Positions 46,824 to 59,895 of a DNA stretch of 64,000 bases are shown piece after piece. The translations under genes and the position numbers were made by a program. How positions within the stretch are numbered: the stretch's first letter is position 1; each line of letters opens with the position of its first letter. A model generated the notes under the pieces. It was not told where the DNA came from, made no database searches, and saw only the letters and a list, made by a program, of their open reading frames with translations. Where the stretch lies: contig CM070639.1 of the NCBI GenBank assembly GCA_036346255.1, forward strand, positions 4,412,001-4,476,000, in the 5' to 3' direction. This DNA is from Ampelocalamus luodianensis (Eukaryota > Streptophyta > Magnoliopsida > Poales > Poaceae).

Positions 46824-49800
46824 TCAGAAAATTAGGGCAGCTAGGACTATGGACATGGAACAAACTAGAGCTGAAAGAAAAGTGATACTAGATACAAATC
46901 CTATGTGTGCTTTGTCTCCACAGGGTATGCGCCATGCAACTTTCTCCACAGCTGTAGCGTCAAGATTCTTAAGCACCCATAAGCAGGAATCAGAAAGGAT
47001 TTCCTTTTTTCTGTAACGTAGGAGCAGATCCGGGCTACTGAATTCAATCGTTGTAAAACCACTGGCATCAAGAGCCTACAAATAAACATGACAATCAGTA
47101 CTCTGTTTGGAGTTTCTTCAAATATATTCTAATAAAGAAGCAAATAACTAAAAGCCCACATGTTGTCTGACAAGCTTGAAAATTGTTTATACTTTATACT
47201 AAATCTACATATGAGAAATTGACCATGATAAGACCTAAAATAGGACCAGATTAGAATCTTAAACATGATAATCAGTAGTCTGCTAGGAGTGTGTTCTCGA
47301 AAAGTAGTAGTCTGCTAGGAGTTATTTCAGAAATATTCTGACATAGAAGCAAATAATTAAAATCCACATTTTTTGACAAGCTTGACACTTGTTCATGCTA
47401 AATCTACATATGAGAAGTTGACCATGATAACACCTAAAATAGGACTAGATTTAGAATCTTAAATTAAAGTCCAACTGATTGTACATCAACTTCCAAAGCA
47501 AATGAGCAAAAAAGATAAAGAGGGGAACAATGCAATCTTTTCATAACACCATGTGCATGTCAGGCATGTTTGCAACGAGACAGGACATGAAAATGGCAGG
47601 GTGGGGAACATGGGCACCACCATAAAACCTTGTTTTCTACATTTTTTCTCGTTTTGTTATTTTCTGGACCATCCACCGATTTCCCCTACGCATGTTGAGC
47701 ATTTCAGCTGCAAGTATTCCATTACATATTAAAGTAGCATTCCGTAGAAAAATGTAAACCAAGTATTCAAGTGAACTACTGTAACTTTCCGTTTCACAAT
47801 CTAGGTTGTCTGATCTCACACTGCAGTGTCCCTTGTTTCACTCATCCCTTGATACCTTTGAAAGTTTCCAAAATTTCCCAAACATATGCGAAATTTAGGT
47901 AAGTAGGGATCTACAATCTGGCAAGATGACAAGATTTTAAGCCCAATCTAGAGAGATGGAAGCCAAAACTCACAAATATACAATGAATAGTTATTTTAAC
48001 CGCTTAGTTACTTGCCTGACTATACAATTCAAGTTAAAATTTTGCCAGGATGTAGTTCATCAGAAATTAAACTTTTGCCCTCGCAAAAAAAGAACACTTT
48101 TGCCAGATGTAGTTCATCTCCTACACTAGATTCAATATTCTTCTGAAAAATTTTGGAAACTTTTTAGGGTGGGAAGCCCAAGGGGCGATCCATAACATTT
48201 GCATAAATCCAAGGACACTAGTGAGATGTGACTTACGATCTAAAGCAACCCTAAACAGAAATGACTGAAGTTGCAAGATTTTTCTGATCTCTATTCAATA
48301 TTCATCAGGTGAATGCTCTGCATAAAACATGTCAAAGAGAATGCCAAGCATGTATTATTTGCCATTATTGTGCGTTAACATGTCCTAACATAGGTGTTTT
48401 TTTTTCTCGACGAACATAGGTGTTTCCTACATTGTGAGGATGCATTGTTCGATGTCCATCAGGGAGGTAATATGTCTGTAAGCACAGCAATGTTGTTAAC
48501 TTGTTATATTATAAAAATTCACACAACTTATTTCCTCAAATTGAGAAGGAAACTCTGAATTATACCTCTTCTATTATTATTTTCCATATAAGAAGCACAT
48601 GTATTTGCAGACAGCATGAACCAAATAAATCAAGTTGGTAGTTACCACAGATAGTTTATTTAGAACCTTACCGGGTATCTAGCATGGAGAGGAAGCTCTA
48701 TTGCAAGGTTACAGTTCATTGATGTGCTTGGTCTGAGATCAAAATGAATCTCAACAGCTGACCGGTTGGACAGAGCTGAGGGTATTTCAAGGTTGGTGTC
48801 TCCAAAAACAGCAACATCAAGAAAAACTGCAAGATAAAAATGAAACTTAACGTAATGTAAATATGTAATACTGTAGCTGACTGCCTAGCTCAGAGTTTGA
48901 ATTCACCTTTCCGCTCAACAAAATGTTGTAGCTCAAACGGGTCAGCAAATACCCCATTCGGGAGCTTTTCAATTATCACCATATTGACATCATAGCCATC
49001 AAGGAAATTAACCATATAATCTTGACAGTTACCAAATTTCACAGAATAGAGTAAACGGCGGTGAGAACCTTCACCAACCAGTTGCCGATGCAAGTCTGAA
49101 AGCATAGGCACATCAAGGTCATCAGCGAGCCCTTTGCACAAGTCGGCAGAATCAGATATTTCAGTTAAGTCACCATGTTGAGCAAGCTGTCCCGTCAAGG
49201 TATCGAGATATGCATCAGCAACGTACATCCTTGAGCAGGGCAAACAACTGATGGATTTCTGGCTGGTACCTGCCTGTTCAGTAGTAGAATTAAAACTTAT
49301 GACAGAAACATCAAACAAGCCGGAACAAAAGTGCACTAAAATTCAACGTAGCACTTACATAGTCAAAAGTTAGGTATATCCTAATTTGTAAACAAAGTAC
49401 AGTTAATTTACCACAGCCCACTAAACTCAAACATACAGTAACCTAAATCTAACCTTGGATGGCTGCACAATTCCGGCTGAGTTTTGTGACTAAAAGCATT
49501 ATCAACAGCAAGACGATAAACGGAATAGTGAGGAGATGACGCTTCTACGAAGAATTTTTTTAAAAAATATTATTATTTTTAAAGATATTTACAAAAATAA
49601 ATAGTCGTTTAAAACAATTACAAAAATGTGTCTCTGTCGCCAGATTGAATCGGCGACAGAACCTATCGCCGGTTCAATCGGCGACAGAACTCGCCGCCAC
49701 TCATGGCAGCTAAGCTACCTATCGCTAGTTGAAGCGCGCGGTGAAGCTGGCGGTTTCTGTCGCCGATTGAATCGGCGATAGTAGCTATCGCCGATTGAAT

Positions 49801-52800
49801 GGCGATAGGTTCGAACTATAAAATCCCGAAAAATCAATCGTAATTCATTTTAATTCCAGAAAAAAAACAAGAGATTGGAGAGGGAGAGAAGAAATTGCGG
49901 CGAAGCCCTGTCGGTTTGTCGCGGTGGAGAGAGATTGATAAAGCATCAGTTTCGATCGATCATCTCGTGTTGCAGGTAAATTTTTTCAAATCGTATGTTA
50001 CGTCCAAACCTTGTAGGTTAGCAAACGACAATAGCGACATAGAATTGAGTAGGTTAGATACATGTAGTCGGACTCTGTAGTACATATTTTGAGTTGTGTA
50101 GCGACATAGAATTGCGACTATAGCGACATAGAATTGAGTAGGTCACATAAATTTAGTCGAATCATGCAATACATATTTTGAGTTGTGTAGCGACATAGAA
50201 ATGCGACAATAGCAACATAGAATCGAGTAGGTTACATAAATGTAGCCGAACTGTAGTACATATTTTGAGTTGGACATAGAATTACGACAATAGCGACATA
50301 GAATTGAGTATGGTACTGGTTGACCGTAGTAACATAATTAATGCACGATACATTTTTGAATTGTGAGAAAAACACGAGTAGTCAGATAGGTCTAAAAACA
50401 ATGAGAATATATGTGCGCGTTATTATTTTGTTAGTACGTGTTATTAGTTGTGTTAGTGCGCGGTCAATATCTTGTTAGTGCCGAAACACCGTTTAACTAG
50501 AAAAGTAGCATGACATGTATTAAATTTGTAAAGAAAATTCGTAGTTGCTACATAGGTTATGTAAAGATGCTGGAAAAAATATGAACTTTCTATCTTGCTG
50601 TATTTTCGTGTATGGCAAACGCGAGTGAGTACGAGTTGCTTGACCGATGATTGACCGCCACACCGTAGTCGCCTCGATCGCGTGCTCCTCCGGAGGCCAG
50701 CGCCGATAGAGCTTGGGGGCGTTGCCACGCACCCCATCGTGGGCATGGAGGCTGCACCGAGACTGGATTCCGAGGTACGTCAAGTTGTGTCCTTTATGCA
50801 TCCGAAGTGGCCTAATAAGAGGGTACTACAGCGAGCATTCTTCGCGTTTGGTCCATGCATCAATGCATTAAAGATCGTCGCCCGATCTTGTGTATCGATG
50901 GCACATTCTCGATCGGCGGTACAAGCGGCCGACATCGACCGCAATAGCGACGGACGGAAACAATCAAGTTCTTCGTGGCATTCGCTTCGTTGAAAGCGAA
51001 CACGGATAATGGCCGTGGTTCTGAAGAATGTGAGGATTTACATTTTGCAGACCGTCCCAACGTATGCCTCATACATGACCAAGACGCGGAACTGCTGCGT
51101 GCAATAACACACCTGCACAAATGAGGAGAGAACGTTTCACTTCCATGGCCGGATCTACAGAGGGTGGTGCATGAGGCACTTGGGTGCAAACTTATAAGCG
51201 ATTCCGCAACAAGGACTTGATGAACATGTTCAAGCGCTGCAACCAAAACCAGCAGGCGTAAGTTCGACACACTGGAAGATTCAACGACCGGACCCAAACC
51301 CACGAAGGAGGCATCGACTAGGCCGCCTAAGCGCCGACTGTGCCCCCAAGCATTGCCACAACTACCCACAGACGCTCCTAGTGTCACGAGGAAGACAGGG
51401 GCACAGGTCAAATGCTTCTCAGACTGGATTGAGCACGAGCCTAAGGAGAAGTGGTCGCTGCTGCATGACAGGGGTGGTGCTCGATATGGTATCATGACAA
51501 CCAACCTAGCTGAGGTCTACAATCTGGGTCATGCGCGCGCCAGTGCATCCTTTGGTTGGTATTGTCGAGGCAATTCTCCGCGGTACCACAAACTACTTTG
51601 TCAACAGATGCAGCAATGCATCGCTCACCATGGCAAATGACAGAGTACTCTACTCCGCCATGATCACCGCATACATGGAGGAGAAGAGCAAGAAGGGTGA
51701 GATGCACCGAGCATTCAAGATGGGCACGAGGGAGCTTCGCTTCGAAATAATGTGCAGGGATAAAGGGCGTCGCGGGACTAACCGCGATAGGATCACTCAT
51801 GAGTGCACGCTACGCCGCGATAGTTGCGTATGCACTTGTAACAAGCCCTTCTTACGCATAGGCCCCGCTCCCATGTCATGGCGCTGCTCGACGTGGCGCA
51901 AAGATCCGGCCGATACTCTCTCACTATTTCACCAAGGAGGCGGTGATGCAAACATGGAGTGGAGAGATGTATGGTTACGCCGTTGTTGGCCATTTCACCG
52001 CCATCCATCCCGGAGCAACTAATGCGGCCGCGGACATTGGTAGGCTCAAGGAAAGGTTGGCCGGCAGTACGACGATCAGAACGATATGGACGAGGCGGGC
52101 GGACGTCGCACGAAGAAGTGCTCCATTTGCGGAGTCCGCACACCTTCAAGACATGCCCCACGCGAAATGCTCAGGACCAAGGAGACATCGACATTCCGAA
52201 CGTCACCACGGGGACCTCATCCGGTGCCCCGACTAGAGGCAGCGCACATGGGAGACGTTGAACCACGACCACGACAAAAATATTATTATCAATGTTGTCA
52301 ATTATCATTTTAGTTAAGTGTTATGACGTTCTTCTGCAAGTTCTGTAATATCAGAGTGTATGAATTCCCGATCGAATGACAATATCACTTATCTTCCTTT
52401 TTACGAATCGTTCATACATCAAACGCCCTCGCTAAATTCTCAGAAAATTAATCGTACTACAACAACATACGATGATGATAAAATGTTATTGCGAGTCCAA
52501 CACATTTCGCATCGTTTCATTTTATGAAAATCACAAACCGCCTAAGTGAAATAGGAAAATAAGGGTTGGGAATGGCAATATCACGTATCTTCCTTTTACG
52601 AATCGCTCATACCTCAAACGCCCTCGCTAAATTCTTCAAAATTAACCGTAGTAGAACAACATACGATGATGATAAAATGTTATTACGACTTACAGATTTC
52701 GCATCGTTTAAAATTTATGAAAATCACAAACGCCTAAGTGAAATAGGAAAATAAGGGTTGGGAATGAATCGCCGATTCAATGGCGATAGTCTGCCGCCAT

Positions 52801-53334
52801 TCAATGGCGATTCATTCTGCCGCCGATTGAATCGGCGATTCATTCCTCAATCGCGGCATGTATGGACAGATCCTCGCCGCCGCTTGAATCGACGATTCAT
52901 CTCGCCGCCATTCAATCAAGCGGCGAGATACATTTTTGTAATTTTTTTAATCGATTATTTATTTTTGTAAATATCTTTAATAATAATAATATTTTTTTAA
53001 AATTCCTTCTACGAAGTAAATTCTACCACTTACATTACATACATGGAAGTAACATTTTGCTAAACAAGGAATAACTCGATGGGACGAACGGCGATCCACT
53101 GACAGTAGACAAAGAATTTGGCAAAGCATTCGTTTTCAAGTGCGTACTCTGATACGAATAAAAAACGCGTCATAAATTCCACAGAGAATCGTACGAAAAA
53201 AACAATCATATAAGCCAAGAGCACCCATCCCCACGTACCTGCTCAGACGACGGCCAAGCGGCGGCGACGTCGGAGATCGAAGCTGCGACAAGCGCCGCCA
53301 CGGCGAGCAGCCACGGCCCGCTCCCCGAGGCCAT
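46824..53334 (-). CDS. PIGX: PIG-X-like subunit of GPI mannosyltransferase I
   Basis: Four coding exons (minus): 53239-53334, 48907-49273, 48672-48826 and 46824-47075, total 289 residues with no stops or frame breaks. A hydrophobic signal peptide (residues 1 to about 26) is followed by a luminal domain with the PIG-X/PBN1 motifs GEGSHRRL, GVFADPFELQ, VFGDTNLEIPS and ELPLHARYP, and one transmembrane helix near the C-terminus (about 266-288). PIG-X is an ER membrane protein that stabilises the catalytic PIG-M and so supports the first mannose addition in GPI-anchor synthesis. Intron 1 is about 4 kb because a MULE is inserted in it. The exon 2 acceptor could also lie 4 bases further in, but frame favours 49273. 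Confidence 0.92.
49552..49810 (+). repeat. Left TIR of the intronic MULE
   Basis: A/T-rich outer 80 bp, then Cys/Gly-like palindromic units of GTCGCCGATTGAATCGGCGA and variants. Confidence 0.88.
50024..50310. repeat. About 90-bp repeat, three copies, inside the MULE
   Basis: GCGACATAGAATTGAGTAGG ... ACATATTTTGAGTTG is repeated with periods of 90 and about 83 bp. Confidence 0.85.
50680..52260 (+). pseudogene. Decayed Mutator transposase
   Basis: Plus-strand pieces in broken frames: RPILCIDGTF (first catalytic Asp region, about 50880), DGNNQVL, RPNVCLIHDQDAELLRAI (about 51050), then ASLTMANDRVLYSAMITAYM (about 51620), MGTRELRFEIMCRDKGRRG and a C-terminal region resembling the SWIM and zinc-knuckle part (GEMYGYAVVGHFTA, KCSICGVRTPSRH). 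Multiple frameshifts and stops. Cannot encode an active transposase. Confidence 0.85.
52381..52766. repeat. 196-bp direct duplication inside the MULE
   Basis: AATATCACTTATCTTCCTTT at 52381 restarts as AATATCACGTATCTTCC at 52577. Both copies run to AAATAGGAAAATAAGGGTTG with small indels. Confidence 0.9.
52765..53006 (-). repeat. Right TIR of the intronic MULE
   Basis: Inverse counterpart with the same A/T-rich end and several CGCCGATTGAATCGGCGA-type units (about 52770-52925). Confidence 0.88.
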
Positions 53335-53785
53335 GACTTCTCTTCCAACACCGACGCAGCAGCCCCTGCAGTTAAAGGAGGAGGGGGCTGTACACTTCTG
53401 CTCTCCAAGCGACCGGCGCCCGTCATTCACAGGCACGAAACCACGCGCGCTTAATTGCGTACCTCGGGTCGGGCGAGGCGGCGAGGGGTTCCACGGGGAC
53501 GCAGCCCGCCGAGTGAGACCGCGGTGGCCGGCCGGATCGGACGAAGGAGACGCCGGTCGCCGGCTCACGAAAGCCCCCCGCACGGCGACCCCCAACCCCA
53601 ACGCTGAGTCAAATGGGCCTTAGCTTCCTTTCCTGTCTCAAAATTGGCCCACCAGTCGCAAAAATATTCCTTCTCTAAAAAGAAAGTTATAGAAATATTT
53701 TTCAGCCGAATTTACATTGTGTAAATTGCATTGGAGGTCCCTCGCAACAGGTAGTCAAGAGTTAGTTGGATCCCTAGACCACAGA

Positions 53786-53906
53786 ATTAACTTGTAGCAT
53801 TGTAAAAAAAATTAACTTGTAGCATTGTAAAAAAATTTAACTTGTAGCATTGTCAAAAAAAAAAACCTTGTACCATTGTCAAAAAAATATATATTTAACT
53901 TGTAGC
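53786..53906. repeat. About 28-bp tandem repeat, four to five copies
   Basis: TTAACTTGTAGCATTGTAAA with a variable A run, between PIG-X and DA1 copy 1. Confidence 0.88.
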
Positions 53907-53924
53907 GAGTTGCAGCTTGTGATT

Positions 53925-56900
53925 ACTTGATCTTTTCAAGGATGTGTACACTGTGCGAAACAACTATAGACCTCTCTGTCTGAAGACTTACACGTATTGT
54001 TTCAAAGACAACAAGAAAGCAATTTTGAAAAAAAAAAAGGGTACCAGTGGATTTACTGTACAGTAAACTACTCTTACACTGTGGTATGTGTCTAATTTAA
54101 AGCAATAATCTCCAAAGTATTCAGCCGTCCTGACAGATCGAAGAATGACCCTTCTTCACTTCAATGATCAATATCAAAAAGACCCTGTCATCCTAATATG
54201 GTCAAGGGTACTTCTTAGGCCATAACGTTCGACAGCCCGATTGCCTGCTCGAAAACCATCTCCATATGGCACAGAAGGATCCGTTTCAATCTGATGCTTG
54301 ATGAATGCTCCAAGCTTCTTCTCAAATTCGGTCTTTGCGCCCTTCTTCGATGAGGTAGGAGTTGAAGATGATGATGACGATGACAATGGCGCTACTGAGG
54401 TGGACGCGACATTACCACTAGAACCAGAGATGATCTCTGATTCGAGCCACATGTGGGATAGAACTTGACAGATGCCTTCTTCAACCTCAGGACTAAGGGA
54501 CCGGTACCCTACAGAAAAAAAAAGGCGTTAAAGAAGAGTACGTGTAAGTGTAGTGTGTAACAGTGATTTCTTTAAACAAACACGAAGGGACGGGTTGCAT
54601 GTGAATCCCCCAAAAAATAATGATCATAAATAAATTTACCTTTAAGGCGAAGATATGCATGCATCATCTCGTGAGCAAGAATGGAGCCAGTTTGCAATCT
54701 GCATAAACAACTATATTAATAAGAAAAGGCTATCTGGATTCGCTGCAAATATAAGAACTTTATGATGGATTATGAGATGATTGTGGAATTAGCATCAGTC
54801 TTCAAGGACCCAAGTCTGTGTTCACTAATCAAGGAAAAATAAATCTAAAACAGTGTACCTTGGTAGCCCATATAATATTAGGATCGCAGTTACTTCACAC
54901 CGTCGAGCCAGCTTGTGTGGTCCTGTAATCATATCTATGATTCTGTTTCCTGGTCCAATTATCGGTCTTCTTAAGATCTGGATGTATTGTATTATTCAGT
55001 ACATGCAAATTATAATATTTGTGTACGCCAGTAGTCAAATTAATGCAGAAATGTGGCAACATTTAAAAACTCACCGTTCTGACAATTTGCTCTTCAGAAA
55101 GACATAGACCTCTGGTTTCAGGAAGGTGATGTCCCTGAGATGAAAGAAATTTAAAACTCGTAAGTTGGGAGTATGTGAAGCATTTGCACACCACATAACC
55201 AGACTACCATGCTACTTACACTTTTCTCCACTTCCATCGCTTCATTCAAGGCCTGCCGCTCAACTAAAAGTAATGGAACTTGCTGTTCTATTTTCATGTT
55301 CAAACCTTCAAAAAATTCTTGAATATCCATGTAAAGGTGTTGGCATTCTGGAGTGTCCATTATTGCAGAATTGAGACATTCCAAGCAGAGTTTCCTCCCA
55401 TCATCTAATGTTATGTATTTGATGTCCATTGGCTGAATTTCAGGATGAACGAAAATGTATTACTCTACCAAACTCATAAATGTCACAGAAATATCATCAG
55501 AAATAGTTGAGCACATACATCACTAGCAGGAAAAGGAGTAATTGCAGAATTAATTGAACAACCAATAGTGACACAGAAGTTACTTTCTAGCTATTAAATT
55601 GTTAGGTAAGCTTCTATAGAATGTTATACTAAGCCAGCATTCCAAGACCCTAGTACTTAATTGCAGGTCACCACTGAGAACCTAAACAAAAAAACAGGAC
55701 TGAGTGATAGAGCTATTTACACTGATAACTAAGTGGTTATACTAATTCCGAAAAACACAACTTAAAATTCGTTATTTTCCATATGTTAATGAAAGCTGGC
55801 TGGTTCCTTCCAGGAACAGGAACCAGACAACCTGGGGGAGCTGGTCTGATTGAGGGATATAAAACCCTTTACTGACCTCCATTCGTTCACAACTGCAACA
55901 CTTAGGAGTGCCATCATCTTCATGGGAAGGACAGTACTTTTGCATCCAGAAAGGATGTGCTCGGTATTCGATCAGGCCATTCCTATTTGTCGGAATCTGG
56001 GGAAGAAAATGCAATAACCGCAATTCAACACACAGATCAAGAATTTAACTCTAATTAACACCTTTATGCTCATCCCTCAACATGAACAATGAACACTTAC
56101 AAAGTTCTTGCAAACATCGCATTTTGGATGAAAAAACTCTTTATAGCAGGATTTGTGGTATGGCTGATCTTCGTGCATGGCAAACTGCATAGAATAAACA
56201 CTAGCATCAATCATTTGATCTAATTGAAGCATGGTAGGAGGCAATACACTAATATAGTAGGCTTTTATACCTCACACTCAGATATGGGCTTATTGCAAGC
56301 AAAACACCTGAAGCACTCAGGGTGCCAAACTGAATCCATACAACTAAGAAAACGTCCATGACCAATTGGATTTTTGCATCCAGCACAAGTCCTACACAAG
56401 TCAGAAATATCCATGAATAAACAAAAGCACAGGATAGTAGGCTTAGGCTCTTCTAACCAAATCAAGATCAGCAAACAATACTGATGGTGCTAATAGGAAG
56501 ACAAAAGAAGACGACAAAATTTGCACCGGGAATATTGGAATGAAATGTCAAATGAACCATAGCATCCAATAGGCACCTGAATCCACTTGAGGGGAAGCCA
56601 TGCGGAGGCGGCTCCTTTGCTGGAACACTCTCTGATGGAACATTCTGACGAAGAGGAGACTCAGTATTAAGGCTCTCCTGCAGAGCCCGTGCAAGTTGTT
56701 CATCTTCCTCCAAACTATAATCAGTATCTACATTAAAATCAACAGTGAAGATGGTAAAAATTAACTTTTATTCAGCAAGTGTCCATACTAGATCATTTCC
56801 ATTTCTGCAGTCATTGTTCCCAAGGAGATAATTTAATATATAGGACAAGCTAGTCAATAATCAAAAGAATAAATGGCGAGATAAGAGGATAAGAATGACC

Positions 56901-58375
56901 AGGGTAATACTAACCAACAGCCTTTCCCTTATTATGATCTTCCTCTGATAAGGACAATGCAATAGCACGATCTATATCTTCATTATCACTCCCATCATAT
57001 GTACCCTACAGCAATCACGCCAAACAACATTGAATGATCATTCTTTTATATAAGAAATACACATTGTATAGATTCTGAACAATCACGTAGAACAATATGT
57101 TCATGACTTGCTTGTTTTAGTTTCTTCTACTGCATGTGTTTTTACTTTATTAGTGTAGTTAGGTTATATGAACAAGAAAGGACTAGCTAGAATAGAAACT
57201 AGAAATGATAAATGAATGAGTAGTATGCATATGGGAAAATATTGACATAAATGACAAGAAGCTAACTTCGATGTGATCCGATGAATCGCCTTCATGCCAG
57301 TTGCCATCATAATGACCCCTTGAAACTCTATTTACTGAACCTTTAAAAATTTTATTCAACCAATCCATGATCCTGAGCTTATCTGAGGATCAATTTTCCT
57401 TTAGCCTGCAGAAGAGAACAGAATGAATTCAGAAAAAGAACTTGGCGAAACCTGCACAGTGACAAATCAAAATTTTGTGCTGAATCTATGCCCAATCATG
57501 AAAGGAAGACAAATATTCCGAGCCACTAACCTTAGTAACCTACACTGGTATAAACCATACATTATCCCACAAAATATACCATGATATGAAGAGATTTTTA
57601 GCCACTATAAGTTATGAACTTATGATCTACAAACTAAGTGTTTTTGCGGATGGAAAACCTGCATAGTGCTTCAATAATGCATCCATCATCCTTATATAAA
57701 TTACGCACTACTTCAAAGAAGTCCAGACAGGCATAGGTGTCCTAAAGATTTGCCTTTTCAATCAACATGTTGCTAACCACATAATCAAATAAAGAGAGGA
57801 CGAAAGAACAAGACATTTAAAAGAATGCATCAGCAAGAAACATTATAGGATAAAACTAAGAATACAAGAAAGATCTTGAGTTCAGCAAGACAAGGTTGGA
57901 ATTTCGGCATTATCGTATGAGCCACATGGGACAGAGGCAATCGGTGTCCAGACACACCACATGTCCAATCACACATCTCAATGATCTGTTTCACTCTGAA
58001 TTCCCTGAAGGAAAACAAACAAAAAACCAGAAACAAATCCAATGCAACAAAGCAACTCCATATCAGTTACATTTGACATACCTGGAAACCTCTGAGAACT
58101 TTGAATTCAGCAAAACTTTGATACAGTTCTCCTTAAACAGTTACTTAGGCTGCCTGGGAATCAGTGGAGGCCAACCAACATCATACTCCGACCACGTTAG
58201 GTAACGAATGACCTAATATTCGTCATCGCAAGCACCTAACAGGAGGAAGAGATTATTCAATGAGAAAAAAATATTCTTGTGATCACCTCCTCACCTCAAG
58301 GGGGCTTCAAGAGCAACCAAGGGTAATACATTTAGACAAAAAAAAAAGGAGGTGCAGTTCTCTAAGAATAGGCAT
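53925..58375. repeat. Segmental tandem duplication, copy A
   Basis: From GATTACTTGATCTTTTCAAG (53933) through the DA1-like gene and its upstream region; matches 59655 to the window end. Exons are most alike, introns carry small indels. Confidence 0.88.
54174..57368 (-). CDS. DA1-like: DA1-type ubiquitin-activated LIM peptidase, copy A
   Basis: Eleven coding exons (minus): 57267-57368, 56915-57005, 56577-56727, 56271-56391, 56101-56184, 55877-55996, 55220-55432, 55075-55134, 54859-54977, 54640-54698, 54174-54508, giving 484 residues with all junctions in phase. Two ubiquitin-interacting motifs lie at about 39-60 (IDRAIALSLSEED) and 70-86 (EEDEQLARALQES), a LIM domain at about 117-180 (CAGCKNP, HPECFRCFAC) and a LIM-like segment to about 223. 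The DA1 peptidase zinc motif HEMMH is at about 363-367. DA1 proteins bind ubiquitin, are activated by E3 ligases and cleave growth regulators, limiting organ and seed size. The last codons differ from copy B: CCA is TGA here, so the terminal Pro-Tyr is lost. Confidence 0.95.
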
Positions 58376-59110
58376 TAGGACCACACAGTGATCACTGGCA
58401 GGTGGCAACCAAATTATCAGGCAAGATTCCTATGCACCAGTGAGCCCATATTTCTATATTAGTGGCAAAAGGCACTGCATGATTAGAAAAGGGGGAGCTT
58501 GTTAATCCCTCACCTCACCAAGAATTCTATGAAACCAGCATGTTCTCAACACCTCAAAGCTGTATCTAAATGGAAGCAAAAGCAAATTAGCACAGTACGG
58601 AAAGGTTTTGAACTGAACAGAAAGCAATTTGAATTGACCTAACATCAAACAAATCAAGAAGCACTCGTATCATCAAACCTTGAGTCTGTAACAAACTACG
58701 AGTTCAGTTCACCGGCGATCACCTTCCGCTCAGTCTCTCCCCTGTGATCAAACAGAACCTAATCAATCACTGAGCCCAATCCCAAGGTAGCATCAAAACA
58801 CAAAAACTTAACAATTCAGCGAACCTTTCACCTTGGAATGGACCCGGAAACCCCAGAAGAGCCTCGAATTCTGTGACCCGATTGACTGCACAAGAACCGA
58901 GACAGGAGCAACTACTTGAGCGACAGGCGAACCACCGGCCGCTGACACCTCGGCTTCTTGAATCTTGATCTCCCGGCCCAAGAACGCCCACAGGATAAAG
59001 CGCGAAGAAGGTGACGTCTCGAGCGGGCGATAAGTAGGAATCAGAGGAGGGGAAAGAGGACAAGGAGCTCCGGGCTCCGGAACTGTGGTTTGCGATAAGC
59101 AGCAAATTCA
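57369..59110 (-). other. Upstream region and probable leader of DA1 copy A
   Basis: No coding exon found. The sense strand from about 59060 to 58830 is CT/GC-rich and followed by a possible donor (CCAAG then GTGAAAG, near 58835), consistent with a non-coding first exon and one or more leader introns. To about 58375 it is duplicated in copy B. Confidence 0.45.
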
Positions 59111-59654
59111 AGAGTCAGCTTCCGATTATCTGATAATCTGGAGTTGCATCGTAAAAATGTTCCGTTAGTAGGTTGGTTCTAAAAACAATAAGAGAGGATT
59201 ATAAGTAATTAGACTATATTATTTCTAGTTGTAATACTTTAATTTTATTTATGTCTTACTCTTTATATTTATACATAAATTATAGATTTTTTATCTCCAA
59301 ATTTTCAACGGGCACCACATCATTATTACTATCTTTTTCTCCTATTTATAAGTCATCTTATTTTCTGTGCAGTGCATACGCTAATCCAAATCATCCAAAA
59401 AAATGTTAACCTGGAGGGTCAACGTTGAATGGACAGGTGCGGTCCTTACGAATTGTAGTGTAGTTGAAATGTTTCGTGAAAACTGCACGAACAAATTCGC
59501 TGTACAAGCTGCCTCATTCAATTCTTACGTTTCTTCCTGATTTCTGACAAGTGGGGAGGGCCATAAGGTTGTTTTCGATTGCCAACTTCAAAGGTTGGAG
59601 AACTTATATCACAAGATGCCTTTATTCAATTTCATCGACTAACAAGATACGCTT
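59111..59654. other. Spacer between the two DA1 units
   Basis: AT-rich, not part of the duplicated block as far as can be seen. No gene recognised. Confidence 0.45.
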
Positions 59655-59895
59655 CTGATTACTTGATCTTTTCAAGGACGTGTACACTGTGCGAAACAAC
59701 TGTAGACCTCTATCTGAAGACTTGTACGTATTATTTTTCAGAGACAACAAGAGAGCAATTTTGCAAAAAATTGTACCAGTGGATTTACTGTAAACTACTC
59801 TTATCCTGTGGTATATGTATCTAATTTGAACCAATAATCACCAAAATATGTAGCCATCCTGACAAATCGAAGAAGACCCTTCTTTACTTCAATGA

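Larger units (their letters stand above)
49552..53006. mobile_element. MULE with intact borders in PIG-X intron 1
   Basis: Flanked by TTCTACGAA at 49543-49551 and 53007-53015, a perfect 9-bp target duplication. The ends are inverse: GAATTTTTTTAAAAAATATT at the left and GGAATTTTAAAAAAATATT at the right read on the minus strand, then AAAGATATTTACAAAAATAA in both. Inner parts of both arms are rich in TCGCCGATTGAATCGGCGA palindromes. The interior has a decayed Mutator transposase in plus orientation, antisense to PIG-X. Confidence 0.92.
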
